Source: Streptomyces sp. cg36 (lineage in GTDB: Bacteria > Actinomycetota > Actinomycetes > Streptomycetales > Streptomycetaceae). From it: 64,000 nucleotides of DNA. How positions within the stretch are numbered: position 1 is the first letter of the stretch; each line of letters begins with the position of its first letter. Under the pieces are notes generated by a model. The model did not search any database and had not been told where the DNA came from. It was given only the letters and a program-made list of their open reading frames with translations. The position numbers were made by a program, and so were the translations under genes. Below, in pieces: positions 26,356 through 36,400 of this stretch. The stretch spans positions 7,717,501 to 7,781,500 of the forward strand of contig NZ_CP163520.1 of assembly GCF_041080675.1 (NCBI RefSeq), written 5' to 3'.

Positions 26356-27216
26356 TTGAGCACACCCAGCACCACGGTCCTGCCGGACGGCTTCCTGAAG
26401 AGCCCCGGTGCCGGACTGATCACGCTGGATCCGGTCCACACCGCCCTGCTGCACGGGCTCGACAGACTCCTCACCGGCCTCGCCACCGCGCTGGCCGCCC
26501 CCGAGACGGTGGGCCCGCCGCTGCTGCCCGCGGCCGGACTCGCCCGCCTCGACTACTTCCGCAACTTCCCCCATCTCGGTGTGTCCGCGGGCCGGTTCCC
26601 CGCGGGCGCCCTCGACGGCCTCGCGGTCGGTGAGTCCCCGGCGGACCTGCCGCTGGAGCCGACCGGATACCTCCTGCCCTCCGCCACCTGTTACGGACTG
26701 CTCCTCTCCCTGGAAGGGCGCGACGTCGGCGAGGACGGACTGCGGCTCTCCGCGAGCGGCCGGTGCTTCCGCAACGAGACCCACTACGACGGGCTCCGCC
26801 GCCTGTGGGGCTTCCACATGCGCGAGGTGGTGTACCTCGGCACCCGGGAGGGCGCCCTGGAACACCTCGCCCGGGGCGAGGAGTTCATCCAGGAGGCCGC
26901 CCGGCGGCTCGGCCTGGAACTCACCCGGGCGACGGCTGACGACCCCTTCTACGACAAGGGCGGCTCCCGCGCCCGCCTCATGGCGCTCGACCCCGTCAAG
27001 CACGAGTTCAGCGCCCCCGACGGCACCGCCATCGCCTCCGTCAACCGGCACCGCAACTTCTTCGGCGAGCGCCTCGGCATCCGGGCGGGCTCGCACGGCC
27101 CGGTCCACAGCGCCTGCGTCGCCTTCGGCCTCGAACGCTGGGTGCACGCCATGATCCTCACCCACGGCACCCCCGCCCAGGCGCTGGACCGCCTGCGCGC
27201 CGCCGACCCGGTCTGA
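26356..27216 (+). CDS. Amino acid:[carrier protein] ligase, seryl-tRNA synthetase-like
   Basis: A 286-residue class II synthetase core with no N-terminal tRNA-binding arm. Motif 2 is GRCFRNE ... GFHMREVV and motif 3 is AFGLERWVHAM. Cys112, Glu157 and Cys254 fall where the Bradyrhizobium aa:CP ligases coordinate zinc (C131, E176, C279, from memory; the first spacing, 45, is identical). Those enzymes activate Gly or Ala with ATP and load it onto the phosphopantetheine of a small carrier protein rather than onto tRNA. A carrier protein gene and a phosphopantetheinyl transferase follow directly, which supports this. The ATG at 26356 is preceded by a weak purine-rich site. The amino acid specificity is unknown. 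Confidence 0.9.
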   Translation: MSTPSTTVLPDGFLKSPGAGLITLDPVHTALLHGLDRLLTGLATALAAPETVGPPLLPAAGLARLDYFRNFPHLGVSAGRFPAGALDGLAVGESPADLPLEPTGYLLPSATCYGLLLSLEGRDVGEDGLRLSASGRCFRNETHYDGLRRLWGFHMREVVYLGTREGALEHLARGEEFIQEAARRLGLELTRATADDPFYDKGGSRARLMALDPVKHEFSAPDGTAIASVNRHRNFFGERLGIRAGSHGPVHSACVAFGLERWVHAMILTHGTPAQALDRLRAADPV

Positions 27217-27250
27217 TCCCACCCGCGCGACACAAGGAGCACCACCCGTC

Positions 27251-27481
27251 ATGGAACGCGTCACCGCCTGGCTCCACGAGAAGAACCCCGGCCTCGACGG
27301 GCCGATCGACACCGACGAGGACCTCATCGAAGCCCGACTCATCGACTCCATGGACTTCCTGGAGTTCGTCGACCTCCTGGAGGAGATCTCCGGCAGCTCG
27401 ATCGACCTGGAAGAAGTCACCATCGACGACTTCCGCACCCTCAACCGGGTCCAGGACCGCTTCCTGAGCACCACCGGGTGA
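27251..27481 (+). CDS. Free-standing carrier protein
   Basis: A 76-residue acidic acyl-carrier-like protein. The phosphopantetheine attachment Ser is Ser33 in the motif IDSMDFLEF, at the start of helix 2, and the flanking sequence is rich in Asp and Glu as usual. AAGGAG lies before the ATG. It starts 34 bp after the ligase, whose likely substrate it is, and its TGA overlaps the start of the phosphopantetheinyl transferase (GTGA). Confidence 0.94.
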   Translation: MERVTAWLHEKNPGLDGPIDTDEDLIEARLIDSMDFLEFVDLLEEISGSSIDLEEVTIDDFRTLNRVQDRFLSTTG

Positions 27482-28191
27482 GCAGTACGCTCGCGCCCGC
27501 CGCGGCCGTACCGGTCACGCCCCTACCGGTCATCGCCGTGGTGGCCACGACCGCCGAGGTCCTCGCCCGCCCCGACCTCCCCGAGGACCTGCTCGCACCA
27601 TGGGAGCTCGGCCGGCTGGCGAGGATCCGGCTGCCACGGCGACGTGACGACGTACTGGCCGCCCGCCTGCTGCTGCGGCTGTGCGTGGCACACCTGACCG
27701 GAAACCCGCCGGGTCAGGTGCAGCCCGCACAGCACTGCGCGCAGTGCGGCGGCGCCGAGCACGGCCGCCCCTACCTGCCCGGACTCCCGCACATAGGTGT
27801 CAGCCTCAGCCACGCCGACGGTGTGGTCGCGGCGGCGGCCGGACCGGGCCCGCTCGGCATCGACGTGGAACCCCGCATCCGCCGCCCCGCCCCCCTGCCG
27901 GTGGTCCGCCGCCTCTTCCCGCACGAGGACCCGCACGACGGCGCCGCCGTACTGCGGGCCTGGGTGCGGCGCGAGGCCCTCTTCAAGGCCGGGGGTCCGG
28001 ACTTCAACGCGGGAGGCTCGGACCTCAAGGCCCAAGGCTCGGACAGCCCCCACCTCGTGGAGTGGACGGATCACCGGCGGGGTGCGGTGGCGGCCCTGGC
28101 GAGCGCGCGACCGGCGACGGTCACACAGTGGTCGGCGGTCTCCGGGTCCGGCGCGGGACCGGAGGAAACCACCCGCGGGCACGGGTGTTAG
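27478..28191 (+). CDS. 4'-phosphopantetheinyl transferase (Sfp-type)
   Basis: A 237-residue enzyme that should convert the neighbouring carrier protein from apo to holo form using CoA. The family motifs are GIDVEP (metal-binding Asp and Glu) and WVRREALFKAGG (usually WxxKEAxxK). GVSLSHADGVV carries the conserved His. The GTG start overlaps the carrier protein stop. The last ~70 residues contain a short in-frame repeat-like stretch (GGPDFNAGGSDLKAQGSD) that is not typical and may be a flexible insertion. Confidence 0.93.
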   Translation: MSSTLAPAAAVPVTPLPVIAVVATTAEVLARPDLPEDLLAPWELGRLARIRLPRRRDDVLAARLLLRLCVAHLTGNPPGQVQPAQHCAQCGGAEHGRPYLPGLPHIGVSLSHADGVVAAAAGPGPLGIDVEPRIRRPAPLPVVRRLFPHEDPHDGAAVLRAWVRREALFKAGGPDFNAGGSDLKAQGSDSPHLVEWTDHRRGAVAALASARPATVTQWSAVSGSGAGPEETTRGHGC

Positions 28192-28201
28192 CGTCCTCCC
28201 C

Positions 28202-28831
28202 GTGGCGGAGCACCAGGAGGAGACCAGGGCGGCCTACGACGGGGTCGTGGAGCTGTACGCGTCGCTGTTCGCCGGTCGGCTGGAGACGCAGCCGTTCACG
28301 CGGGCCATGCTCGCGACCTTCGCGGAACTGGTGCGCGCGTCCGGCAACCCACGGGCGGCCGACGTCGGGTGCGGGCCCGGACACATGACGGCCATGCTGC
28401 ACGAGCTGGGACTGGACGCCTTCGGTCTCGACCTCTCCCCGGGCATGGTGGCACACGCCCGAAGGACCGAGCCGGAGCTGCGGTTCGACGAGGCGCGGAT
28501 GGAGGCGCTGCCGGTCGCCGACGGCGCGCTCGGCGGTGTGCTGGCCCACTACTCGATGATCCACACCCCGCCCGGGGAGCTGCCCGCGCTCCTCGCCGAG
28601 CAGGTGCGCGTCCTGGCACCCGGCGGTCTGCTCCTGGTCTCGTTCTTCGCGACCGACGCACCGGAACCGGTCCGCTTCGACCACAAGGTGGCGCCCGCGT
28701 ACAGCTGGCCGGTGGACCGCTTCGCCGAGCTCCTGACCGCCGCGGGTCTCGTCCCCTTCGCCCGGCTGCTCCACGACCCGGCCTCCGAACGCGGCTTCCT
28801 CGACGCCCACTTGATGGCCCGTCGGCCGTAG
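28202..28831 (+). CDS. SAM-dependent class I methyltransferase
   Basis: A 209-residue methyltransferase with the SAM-binding motif I ADVGCGPGHMT, the acidic residue after it in FGLDLSPGM, and LAPGGLLLVSFF as post-motif. The GTG at 28202 begins MAEHQEETRAAYDGVVELYA, the usual N-terminal helix; upstream sequence in the frame overlaps the transferase gene. It lies 10 bp after that gene, so it may be the fourth gene of the operon and methylate the product, or it may be an unrelated housekeeping gene. Confidence 0.9.
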   Translation: MAEHQEETRAAYDGVVELYASLFAGRLETQPFTRAMLATFAELVRASGNPRAADVGCGPGHMTAMLHELGLDAFGLDLSPGMVAHARRTEPELRFDEARMEALPVADGALGGVLAHYSMIHTPPGELPALLAEQVRVLAPGGLLLVSFFATDAPEPVRFDHKVAPAYSWPVDRFAELLTAAGLVPFARLLHDPASERGFLDAHLMARRP

Positions 28832-28984
28832 GGGCGCGGGCCTCCACCGTGTGCGGCGGAAGGCGGCGCCCGGGAGCGGTGGCGACAATGTGGCCTGCCG
28901 TGCCGTTGTTGACGACACCCCCGCCACCGTAGGCTCGACGGCGCACAGGCAGGGGTTCCGCGAGCGGTCGTGGAGGTGGTTGAC

Positions 28985-29530
28985 GTGCTGTACGCATTCG
29001 GCTTCGAGCGGGTCGGCGTCGTGGTGGGCGATCTGTACTTCATCGATCCCGACCCCTCGCCCGGCCAGGAGACGCCCGAGCGCGGTGTCCGGCTGGAACT
29101 GCGGGTCTTCGAGCGCGGCGAGCTGACCGGGACCATCTACGCGGCACGGCCCCTCACCATCGCCCGCCCGCTGTGGCGGGTGGACCTCCTCCAGGACGCG
29201 GACGCCGCCCCGCGCACCTTCGACCGCACCCACCACCACCCGGAGTTCCACGGCTGGGACCCGGGGCCGCGCGTCTTCGTCGAGGAGCTGACCCGTGACC
29301 CGCTGGTGTGGCTCACCGACAAACTCACCCATCTGGAAAGCCTGTTGAAGGAGACCCGTATCGCGCCGGAGGACATCCCGGCGGCCGACGCGGAGGCCCT
29401 GCGCACGGCGGCACCCGAGATCACGGACACCGTCCGCCGCCTCCTGGACCGCGTGTGGTCGGGCGAACTCGGCCGTCCGCCGGGGGACGCGGGCCCGCAG
29501 GCCACCAGCATGCGCGTGAGCTGGCTGTAG
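28985..29530 (+). CDS. Hypothetical protein
   Basis: A 181-residue soluble protein of unknown family. It starts MLYAFGFERVGVVVGDLYFIDPD, giving a GTG at 28985 with GGAGG 8 nt upstream; the GTG at 28970 is upstream of that site. Later segments include RPLWRVDLLQD, THHHPEFHGWDPGPRVF with three consecutive His, and a helical C-terminus. No active-site pattern is recognised. It is followed after 131 bp by a secreted glycosidase. Confidence 0.78.
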   Translation: MLYAFGFERVGVVVGDLYFIDPDPSPGQETPERGVRLELRVFERGELTGTIYAARPLTIARPLWRVDLLQDADAAPRTFDRTHHHPEFHGWDPGPRVFVEELTRDPLVWLTDKLTHLESLLKETRIAPEDIPAADAEALRTAAPEITDTVRRLLDRVWSGELGRPPGDAGPQATSMRVSWL

Positions 29531-29661
29531 GCGGCGCCACCACGGCCGAGGGGCGGTGAGTCGCCGCTCCGGCCGAGCACGCCGAACCCGTCAAGCAGAT
29601 CCCGTGAAGCAGCTCCCGTCAAACACACCCCGGGACCCCCCTCGAAGAACGGAGTCCGCCG

Positions 29662-31869
29662 GTGCGGCCACCCCCGCGTGCCCTCTTCGTCCTCGCCCTC
29701 GTACTGGCCCTGGCCTGCCTCCAGTTCCCGGCCGACGCCGGGCCCCGAGTCACGGCCCGCACCGCCCACGAGCCGGCCGGGGGCACCGGTCGCGACCGCT
29801 ACGACGACGTGCTCGACCTGCGAGGTGCTCCCGTGGCCGCGCTGCCCGGGGACGCGCAGGACGACAACCCGGTCAACGTCTTCGCGGATCAAGGGGCTTG
29901 GCACGCCTACGCCCTGCCCGCCACGGGCGCCCCGAGCGGCTACGGCGGATTCACCGGCCCGCTCTACATCGCCCAGGAATACCCCTGGTGGCTGAGCACC
30001 GCCTTCAGCCGCATCGGGCTGAGCGAGCGGGGTCGCACCCTGGACCTCGCCGGGGGCGGCGAGCCGCGCTTCACCTCCCGCCCGGGATCCCTGTTCCAGG
30101 CGTACGACCTCGGCGGCGGCCTCGGGTTCACGCTCGAACTCCGCTACGCCACCCACCGCACCGCACTGGTGCGCGCGGCCGTGCGCAACACCGGCGGTGT
30201 CCCGCGCACCCTGCGCGCCGACTGGACCGGCACCCTGCTGCGGCCCGCCGAGGAGCCCCTGCGCCAGGCGCTCTCGCTGATGGCCGCGCCCAGGGGCGTG
30301 GCCGTCGGCTTCGCCAAGGTGCGCGCGGCGGACGACTTCCTCACCGACGGCACCGAACGCTTCGAGGTCCGGCACGCGGACCCGGTGCGGACGACGGTGA
30401 ACGGCGACTCCTACCGTACGGAACTGGCCCGCCCGTTCACCCTCGCACCCGGCGCCCAGCGCTCCCTGGACTGGACGGAGAGCTATACGTTCACGACGGC
30501 CGAACACACGGCGGAGGCCACCGCGACCGAGCGGGTCCTCGCCGACGCGAACCGGACCGTCCGGGCCGTCGACGCCCGCTGGCGCGGATACGTGGACGGT
30601 GTGACCGCCGGAGTTCCCGTCGCCGAGCGGCGGCTCGCCGTCAAGGCGCTGGAAACACTCGTCACCAACTGGCGCAGCGCCGCAGGCGCCCTCGCACACG
30701 ACGGGATCACCCCGTCCGTGTCGTACAAGTGGTTCGCGGGCGGCTTCTGGGCCTGGGACACCTGGAAGCAGGCGGTCGGCACGGCCCGCTTCGACCCGGC
30801 GCTCGCCCGGACGCAGATCCGCTCGGTCCTCGACCATCAGGTACGGCCCGGCTCGACGACCCGGCCGCAGGACGCGGGCATGATCCCCGACGTCGTCTTC
30901 TACAACGACCCGCAGCGCGGCGGCACCAACTGGAACGAGCGCAACAGCAAACCGCCCCTGGGCGCCTGGTCGGTGTGGCAGGTCTACCGGCGCGGCGGCG
31001 ACAAGGACTTCCTGCGCGAGGTGTACCCCAAACTCGCCGCGTACGAGGACTGGTGGTACCGCAACCGGGACCACGACCACAACGGGCTCGCGGAGTACGG
31101 GGCCACCGTCGATCCCGCCAACGGTTCGCCCGCCCAGCAGCGGCTGGCCGCGGCCTGGGAGAGCGGCATGGACAACGCCCCGCGCTTCGACGCCGCGCTG
31201 GGCACCTCGGTGGTCCCCAACCGCGACGGCTCCGGGCGGCTCACCGGCTACTCGCTGACCCAGGAGTCCGTCGACCTCAACGCCTACCTCGCCGCCGACC
31301 AGCGCTATCTCGCGATGATCGCGGCGGAGCTGGGGAAGCGGTCGGCGGCGGACGCCTGGCACGCCAGGGCGGCCACCACCGCCAAGGCCGTACGCGAGCG
31401 GATGTACGACCCGGCGACCGGCTGGTTCTACGACACCGCGCTCGGCACGGGAACCCGGCTGACGGACCGGGGCCGGGGGATCGAGGGCGCGATCCCGCTG
31501 TGGGCGGGCCTCGCGAGCCCCGCCCAAGCCACCGCAGTACGTCAACGACTGCTGGACCAGGACGAGTTCGCCACGGCGATGCCCCTTCCCACGGTGGCGA
31601 GGAGTTCGCCGTACTTCTCCGCGCGGCAGTACTGGCGCGGCCCGGTCTGGCTCGACCAGGCGTACTTCGCCCTCGCCGGGTTGCGCGGCTACGGCTTCGG
31701 CCGCGACGCGGACACACTGGCCGCGCGCCTGACCGCAGGTGCGCAGGGGCTGCTGGGGGAGGGGCCGATCAGGGAGAACTACGACCCGCTGACCGGGGAG
31801 GGTTTGAAGGCGTCGAACTTCAGCTGGTCCGCCGCGCTCCTGCTGCCCCTGCTCGCCGCCGGGAGCTGA
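29662..31869 (+). CDS. Secreted GH63-type glycoside hydrolase
   Basis: A 735-residue exported protein. The signal peptide is residues 1-26 (LFVLALVLALACLQ). The N-terminal beta-sandwich is followed by an (alpha/alpha)6 barrel from about residue 310, with the GH63/GH37-like motifs GGFWAWDTWK and ESGMDNAPRFD and a C-terminal YWRGPVWLDQ. Such enzymes are alpha-glucosidase-like, acting on alpha-linked glucosides or mannosylglycerate-type substrates. The start GTG gives the hydrophobic N-terminus MRPPPRALF. I infer the family from motifs only; the substrate is not determined. Confidence 0.9.
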   Translation: MRPPPRALFVLALVLALACLQFPADAGPRVTARTAHEPAGGTGRDRYDDVLDLRGAPVAALPGDAQDDNPVNVFADQGAWHAYALPATGAPSGYGGFTGPLYIAQEYPWWLSTAFSRIGLSERGRTLDLAGGGEPRFTSRPGSLFQAYDLGGGLGFTLELRYATHRTALVRAAVRNTGGVPRTLRADWTGTLLRPAEEPLRQALSLMAAPRGVAVGFAKVRAADDFLTDGTERFEVRHADPVRTTVNGDSYRTELARPFTLAPGAQRSLDWTESYTFTTAEHTAEATATERVLADANRTVRAVDARWRGYVDGVTAGVPVAERRLAVKALETLVTNWRSAAGALAHDGITPSVSYKWFAGGFWAWDTWKQAVGTARFDPALARTQIRSVLDHQVRPGSTTRPQDAGMIPDVVFYNDPQRGGTNWNERNSKPPLGAWSVWQVYRRGGDKDFLREVYPKLAAYEDWWYRNRDHDHNGLAEYGATVDPANGSPAQQRLAAAWESGMDNAPRFDAALGTSVVPNRDGSGRLTGYSLTQESVDLNAYLAADQRYLAMIAAELGKRSAADAWHARAATTAKAVRERMYDPATGWFYDTALGTGTRLTDRGRGIEGAIPLWAGLASPAQATAVRQRLLDQDEFATAMPLPTVARSSPYFSARQYWRGPVWLDQAYFALAGLRGYGFGRDADTLAARLTAGAQGLLGEGPIRENYDPLTGEGLKASNFSWSAALLLPLLAAGS

Positions 31870-31928
31870 CGCGGGGTCAAGGCGTCGGTGCGCCCATCGG
31901 TCGGTGGCGGGGAGCGGCGGGCCGTAGT

Positions 31929-32354
31929 TCAGAGGGTGAGTAGACGGATGAGCAGGGCCGCCACCGTGCCCGCCGCGAAGACCGCTCCCAGCACGGTGAA
32001 CACGACGTCGACCACCTTCTTGTCCCAGCCCAGGATCAGAAAACGCTGTGGCGCATCGGGGGCGTACCGCACCGTGACCCGCGCCCCCACCCCGAAGCCG
32101 CCCCCGAGGGACGTACGGCCGAACCTCGACGCGTACTCGCACGGGCGCCCGTCCGGTGTCGTCCACGCCACGACGGGGTGGTGGAACCTGGTGCCCTCGT
32201 CGCTGCGGCTCACCTCGTGGCGCACGATCCGGCCGGTGGCGTTCACACCGTCGCGCCGCAGCGCGTTGGTGCGGCGCAGGCCATGGACGCCGATGCCGAG
32301 GAAGGCCACACCGATGGTGAGGGGGATGAGGGAGAAGAGCCATTCGCGTTCCAT
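31929..32354 (-). CDS. DUF3592-like membrane protein
   Basis: A 141-residue protein with an N-terminal membrane helix (LFSLIPLTIGVAFLGIGVHG), an extracytoplasmic or cytoplasmic beta domain (GRIVRHEVSRSDEGTRFHHP, VTVRYAPDAPQRFLI) and a C-terminal helix (VVFTVLGAVFAAGTVAALLI). This order is that of DUF3592 proteins. The function is unknown. It is divergent from the hydrolase at 32591. Confidence 0.85.
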   Translation of the reverse strand: MEREWLFSLIPLTIGVAFLGIGVHGLRRTNALRRDGVNATGRIVRHEVSRSDEGTRFHHPVVAWTTPDGRPCEYASRFGRTSLGGGFGVGARVTVRYAPDAPQRFLILGWDKKVVDVVFTVLGAVFAAGTVAALLIRLLTL

Positions 32355-32590
32355 GCCCTACGCGACGCATACGCGCAGGTCACGGTTGCTCGTGCGGCAT
32401 CTCGACTTGATCACTTTCCACCCGGCCGCCGAGACGGCCCCGCTTTGGAGCATGCCGCTCTGCGGTGGGTGACGAGCGGTGGTGATGAGTGACGAGCGGA
32501 GGGTTGATGGCGGGCCGGTCCGCGCCCGGCCGTTCCGCCGACAGTGAAGACCGGACCGGACGGACCCGGCGTTCACTACCGTCGAGCGGC

Positions 32591-33328
32591 ATGACGACGA
32601 TTGCCACCCGCACGGTCGCCTACCCGGCCGACGGCATGACGATGATCGGGCACCTCGCGCTCCCCGCGGGTACCGGCCGACGGCCCGCCGTCCTGGTCGG
32701 GCCGGAGGGCATGGGCCTGACCGACGTGGAACGCCGCCGCGCCGACGCCCTGGCCGAACTGGGCTATGTGGCCCTGGCGTTCGACCTCCACGGAGGGCGC
32801 GTGCTGACCGACCCGCAGGACATGCTGGACCGCGCGATGCCGCTGCTCGCCGACTCCGGCCGGATGCGCGGCATCGGCCACGCGGCACTCGACGTGCTGC
32901 GCGCCGAACCGAGGAGCGACCCCGACCGGGTCGCCGCCATCGGCTACGGCACCGGCGGTGCCATCGCGGTGGAGCTCGGCCGCGCCGGCACCGACCTCCG
33001 GGCCATCGCGACCGTCAACGCACTCAACACCGGCCGCCCCGGCGAGGCCGCCCGCATCCGCTGCCCCGTGTGGGCCGGGGTCGGATCCGAGGACCCGATC
33101 ATGCCGGCCGCCCAACGCGACGCGTTCGCCGCCGAGATGCGCGCCGCCGGCGTCGACTGGCGCCTGGTGGTCTACGGCGGAGCCCTGCACGCCTTCCACC
33201 ACCCTCCCGTCGAACACGCCACCGTGCCCGGCGTCGGCCACCACCCCGAGCACGCGCGACGGGCGTGGCGCGACATCGTCGACCTCCTCGCCGAATGCCT
33301 GCCGCTGGAGCCCGCTTCGGCGCGATGA
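32591..33328 (+). CDS. Dienelactone hydrolase-family protein lacking the usual nucleophile
   Basis: A 245-residue alpha/beta-hydrolase. The fold is that of the dienelactone hydrolase family: ADGMTMIGHLALPAG, VLVGPEGMGLTD, and the C-terminal Asp (SEDPIMP) and His (GGALHAFHH). The nucleophile elbow, normally GYCxGG or GxSxG, reads GYGTGG, with Gly in place of Cys or Ser. It may therefore be catalytically inactive as an esterase or use another mechanism. The ATG at 32591 is preceded by GAGCGG. It lies upstream of the caspase-like fusion, with a gap of 100 bp and no clear link. Confidence 0.86.
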   Translation: MTTIATRTVAYPADGMTMIGHLALPAGTGRRPAVLVGPEGMGLTDVERRRADALAELGYVALAFDLHGGRVLTDPQDMLDRAMPLLADSGRMRGIGHAALDVLRAEPRSDPDRVAAIGYGTGGAIAVELGRAGTDLRAIATVNALNTGRPGEAARIRCPVWAGVGSEDPIMPAAQRDAFAAEMRAAGVDWRLVVYGGALHAFHHPPVEHATVPGVGHHPEHARRAWRDIVDLLAECLPLEPASAR

Positions 33329-33428
33329 GTTCCCGGCGAACCGCCGCGGAGGACGGGCGGGTTGCCCTAGTGTCGGACCGGCAGCGGCGGCAGGGGTCCC
33401 GCTCGTGTGCCGGAGCGAGGGGGCGGGC

Positions 33429-36400
33429 GTGGACGCAGGCGAAGGCGGTCGTCACCGTACGGACCAGGGGCGCCGGTATCTGGTCGCGGTCGGCGTGTCC
33501 CACTACGGCTCACCGCGTCTGCCGGACCTCCCCCGGGCCGGGCAGGACGCGGACGAGATGGCCGTACTGCTCGCGCGCTTCGGGTACGAACGCGTGCTCA
33601 CTGAACTCGGCACGGCTCCCACCGCCGAGCAGCTGCGCTACGGCGTCGCGCGCTGGAGCAGGGACGCCCGGCTGGGGCCGGACGATCTGCTGATCGTGTA
33701 CTTCGCGGGACACGGCTTGGCGGACGGGGCGCGTCTCCATCTGCTCACCTCGGACAGCGAACCGGAGCGCGCGTACACGGCGTTGGCCGTCAGCGAACTC
33801 TCCGAAAGGATCATCGACAGCGGGGTCGGGAGCGTGCTGCTGGTTCTCGACGCGTGCGTGTCGGGAGTCGCTCACCGCGCGATGGCCGGGTGGGACGTGC
33901 CCCACGTCGACTCCCGGCTTCACGACACTGCCCACCACGTGATCACGCGGAACCGGAACCCAGAGACCCAGGTGTCCCTGGTGGACACCTTCGAGCATGC
34001 GCTCACCCACTCGGACGCGGGGCCCAGGCGGCGCTACCTCCCCGTCGTGGACGTGTTCCAGGGAGTGCAACGGCACATCAGACGCCAGGGGGCGGCCGAG
34101 GAAGTCTCGTACGTCGGGCGCCGGATCTCGGGGACCGAGGCGTTCTTCCCCAACCCCCAGTACGTGCCGGACCTGCCGCGAGACGCCCTGGACCCCGTTG
34201 GTGTCGCCCGTCTGCGGCACGAGCTCAGCAGCCACTTCGGCCCGCGCGCCCGTGGCGTGGCGCACCCCGCCGAGCCGGGTGACCTCTTCGTCGGGCGCAC
34301 CAACGCCCTGGCCCGGATCGCCTCCTGGGTGCGGGCCGCCCCCGGCGACCCGGTGCCGCCGCTGGCGGTGATCGGAGCGCCGGGCTCCGGCAAGACCGCC
34401 CTGCTCGGCCGCTTCCTGGCCCTGACCGACCTCGACAGCGCGGCCCGGATGAACACCGCGCCCCAGACGCTGCCCCCACCGGGTCTGGCCGTCATCCCGC
34501 TCAGCGGCGGGGGAGTCGGCGGACCGCCCGCGCTCGCCTCCGACCTGGCCGCCGCCCTCGGCCTGCCCCCGGAGTCGAGCCCCGCAGGGGTGCTTGAGGC
34601 ACTGCGCACACGGACCGACCCCGTCGTCGTCGTCCTCGACGGGCTGGACGAGATCTCTCCGTCCGCGTACGACGCCGGTCTCCCCGCCTTCGTCCGTGCG
34701 CTCGGCCGCGCTCCCGCCGTCCGTCTCCTCGTCTCGACCCGCGCGGCCCAACTGGAGTCGCTGGGACCGGATGTGCAGGTGCTCGACCTCGACTCGGCCG
34801 AGTACCGGGACGAGGACGCCCTGCGCCAAGTCGCCCACCGCCTGGCTGCGGATCCCGGCCGGACCGCCGCCGTACTGGGAGAACTTGAGCGCCAGGCCGA
34901 CGCTGAAGCGGACCGTTCGTTCCTGATGGTGCAGCTGCTGGCGTCGGGCTTGGTGACACCCGACGACATGCTCTCCGGCCCGGGGGACCTCTCCTCCCTG
35001 TTCCGGGGCCTCGTCCAACGCCTCGGCCCGGACGAGGCACTCTCGACACATCTGATGCTGCCCCTCGCCTACGCACAGGGGACCGGCCTGCCCGACCGAC
35101 TCTGGGCACCACTGGTCGAGGCCCTCACCGGCGAGGTGTGCACGGCCGAGGAGCTCGGGCGGTTCCGCGAGCGGGCGGACGCCCTCGTGGTCGACAGCAC
35201 CAGGCCCGACGGGTCCACCGTCCACCGCCTCTTCCACGTCTCGTTCGCCGAGTTCCTGCGGGCGTCCACCGACGAGCGGGACCAGCAGCGGCGCATGACC
35301 CGGGAACTGGTCCGCCTGGTGCCGCGTACGGCGGAGGGGCGACGGGACTGGGCCGGCGCGGACCCGTACATCCTCGAACACCTCGCCACCCACGCCGCCG
35401 CCGGGCGGATCCTCGACGAAGTGGTGCGGGACGGTTCCTACCTCGACCACGCCGCACCGGAGCCGCTGTCCCGGGCGCTGGACGACAGCGTCGGCCTCCG
35501 CCCGGCCGACGCTTCCTGGGCCGGGGACACCCGTGGTGCCGCGGACGAGGACGCGGCCACCGACGAGGACGTGGGCGCGGACGCCGAGGTCGAGACGGGC
35601 ATGACCACGGACGAGGACGTGGCCGCCGACGAGGACGGGGACGACGCGTACGGCCATGACTTCGTCCTCGATCCGCCGGACTCGGACCCCGGCGTCCCGG
35701 ACTCCGTCCTGGGCCGGGTGAGCGCCACCGAACTGGCCGCCGCCCACGTCCTGGCGGAGCAGACCCGCGTCCTGGTGGTCGCCACCGAGTGGTCCTCCGG
35801 CCGGGGCGGCCTGAGCACCTTCAACCGTCACCTGTGCGTGGCGATGGCGACCGCCGGTGCCCAGGTCTTCTGCATCGTGCTGGACGCCGACGCCTCCGAG
35901 GTGGCGGACGCCAAGGAGAAGCACGTCACCCTGCTAACCCACCCCGGCGCGCCCGGCGCACCGGAGTACGGCCGGCTCACCCGCCGACCGGCCCTCCCGC
36001 ACGGCGTCGAGCCCGACCTGGTCATCGGGCACGCCCGGATCACCGGCCCGGCCGCCGCCCACCTCAAGGAGGACTTCTTCCCCAACGCCCGACGGCTGCA
36101 CTTCGTCCACATGGCGCCGGACGAGATCGAATGGCACAAGCTGGGCGACGGTGTCGACCGAGCGCGGCAGGCGGAGGAACGCACCGAGATCGAGCGCGAG
36201 CTCGGGCTCACGGCCCACCGGGTGGTCGCCGTCGGCCCCGCGCTGAAACGCCGTTTCAGCAACGAACTGTGGGGCGCGGAAGTTCCCGAACCGCTGCGTC
36301 TGGACCCCGGCTTCGACTCACCCACGAACAGGGCCTCGGCCACGGCGGCGCTCGTCGAGGGGAGCGCGGCGAACGCCTTCGCGTGCCGCCGCCCCCCGCC

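Noticed and set aside
26356..27216. A functional seryl-tRNA synthetase paralogue
   Set aside because: The N-terminal tRNA-binding arm is missing and carrier protein genes follow.
21802..28191. Classical NRPS cluster
   Set aside because: No adenylation or multidomain module; only a lone condensation domain and a free carrier protein are seen.
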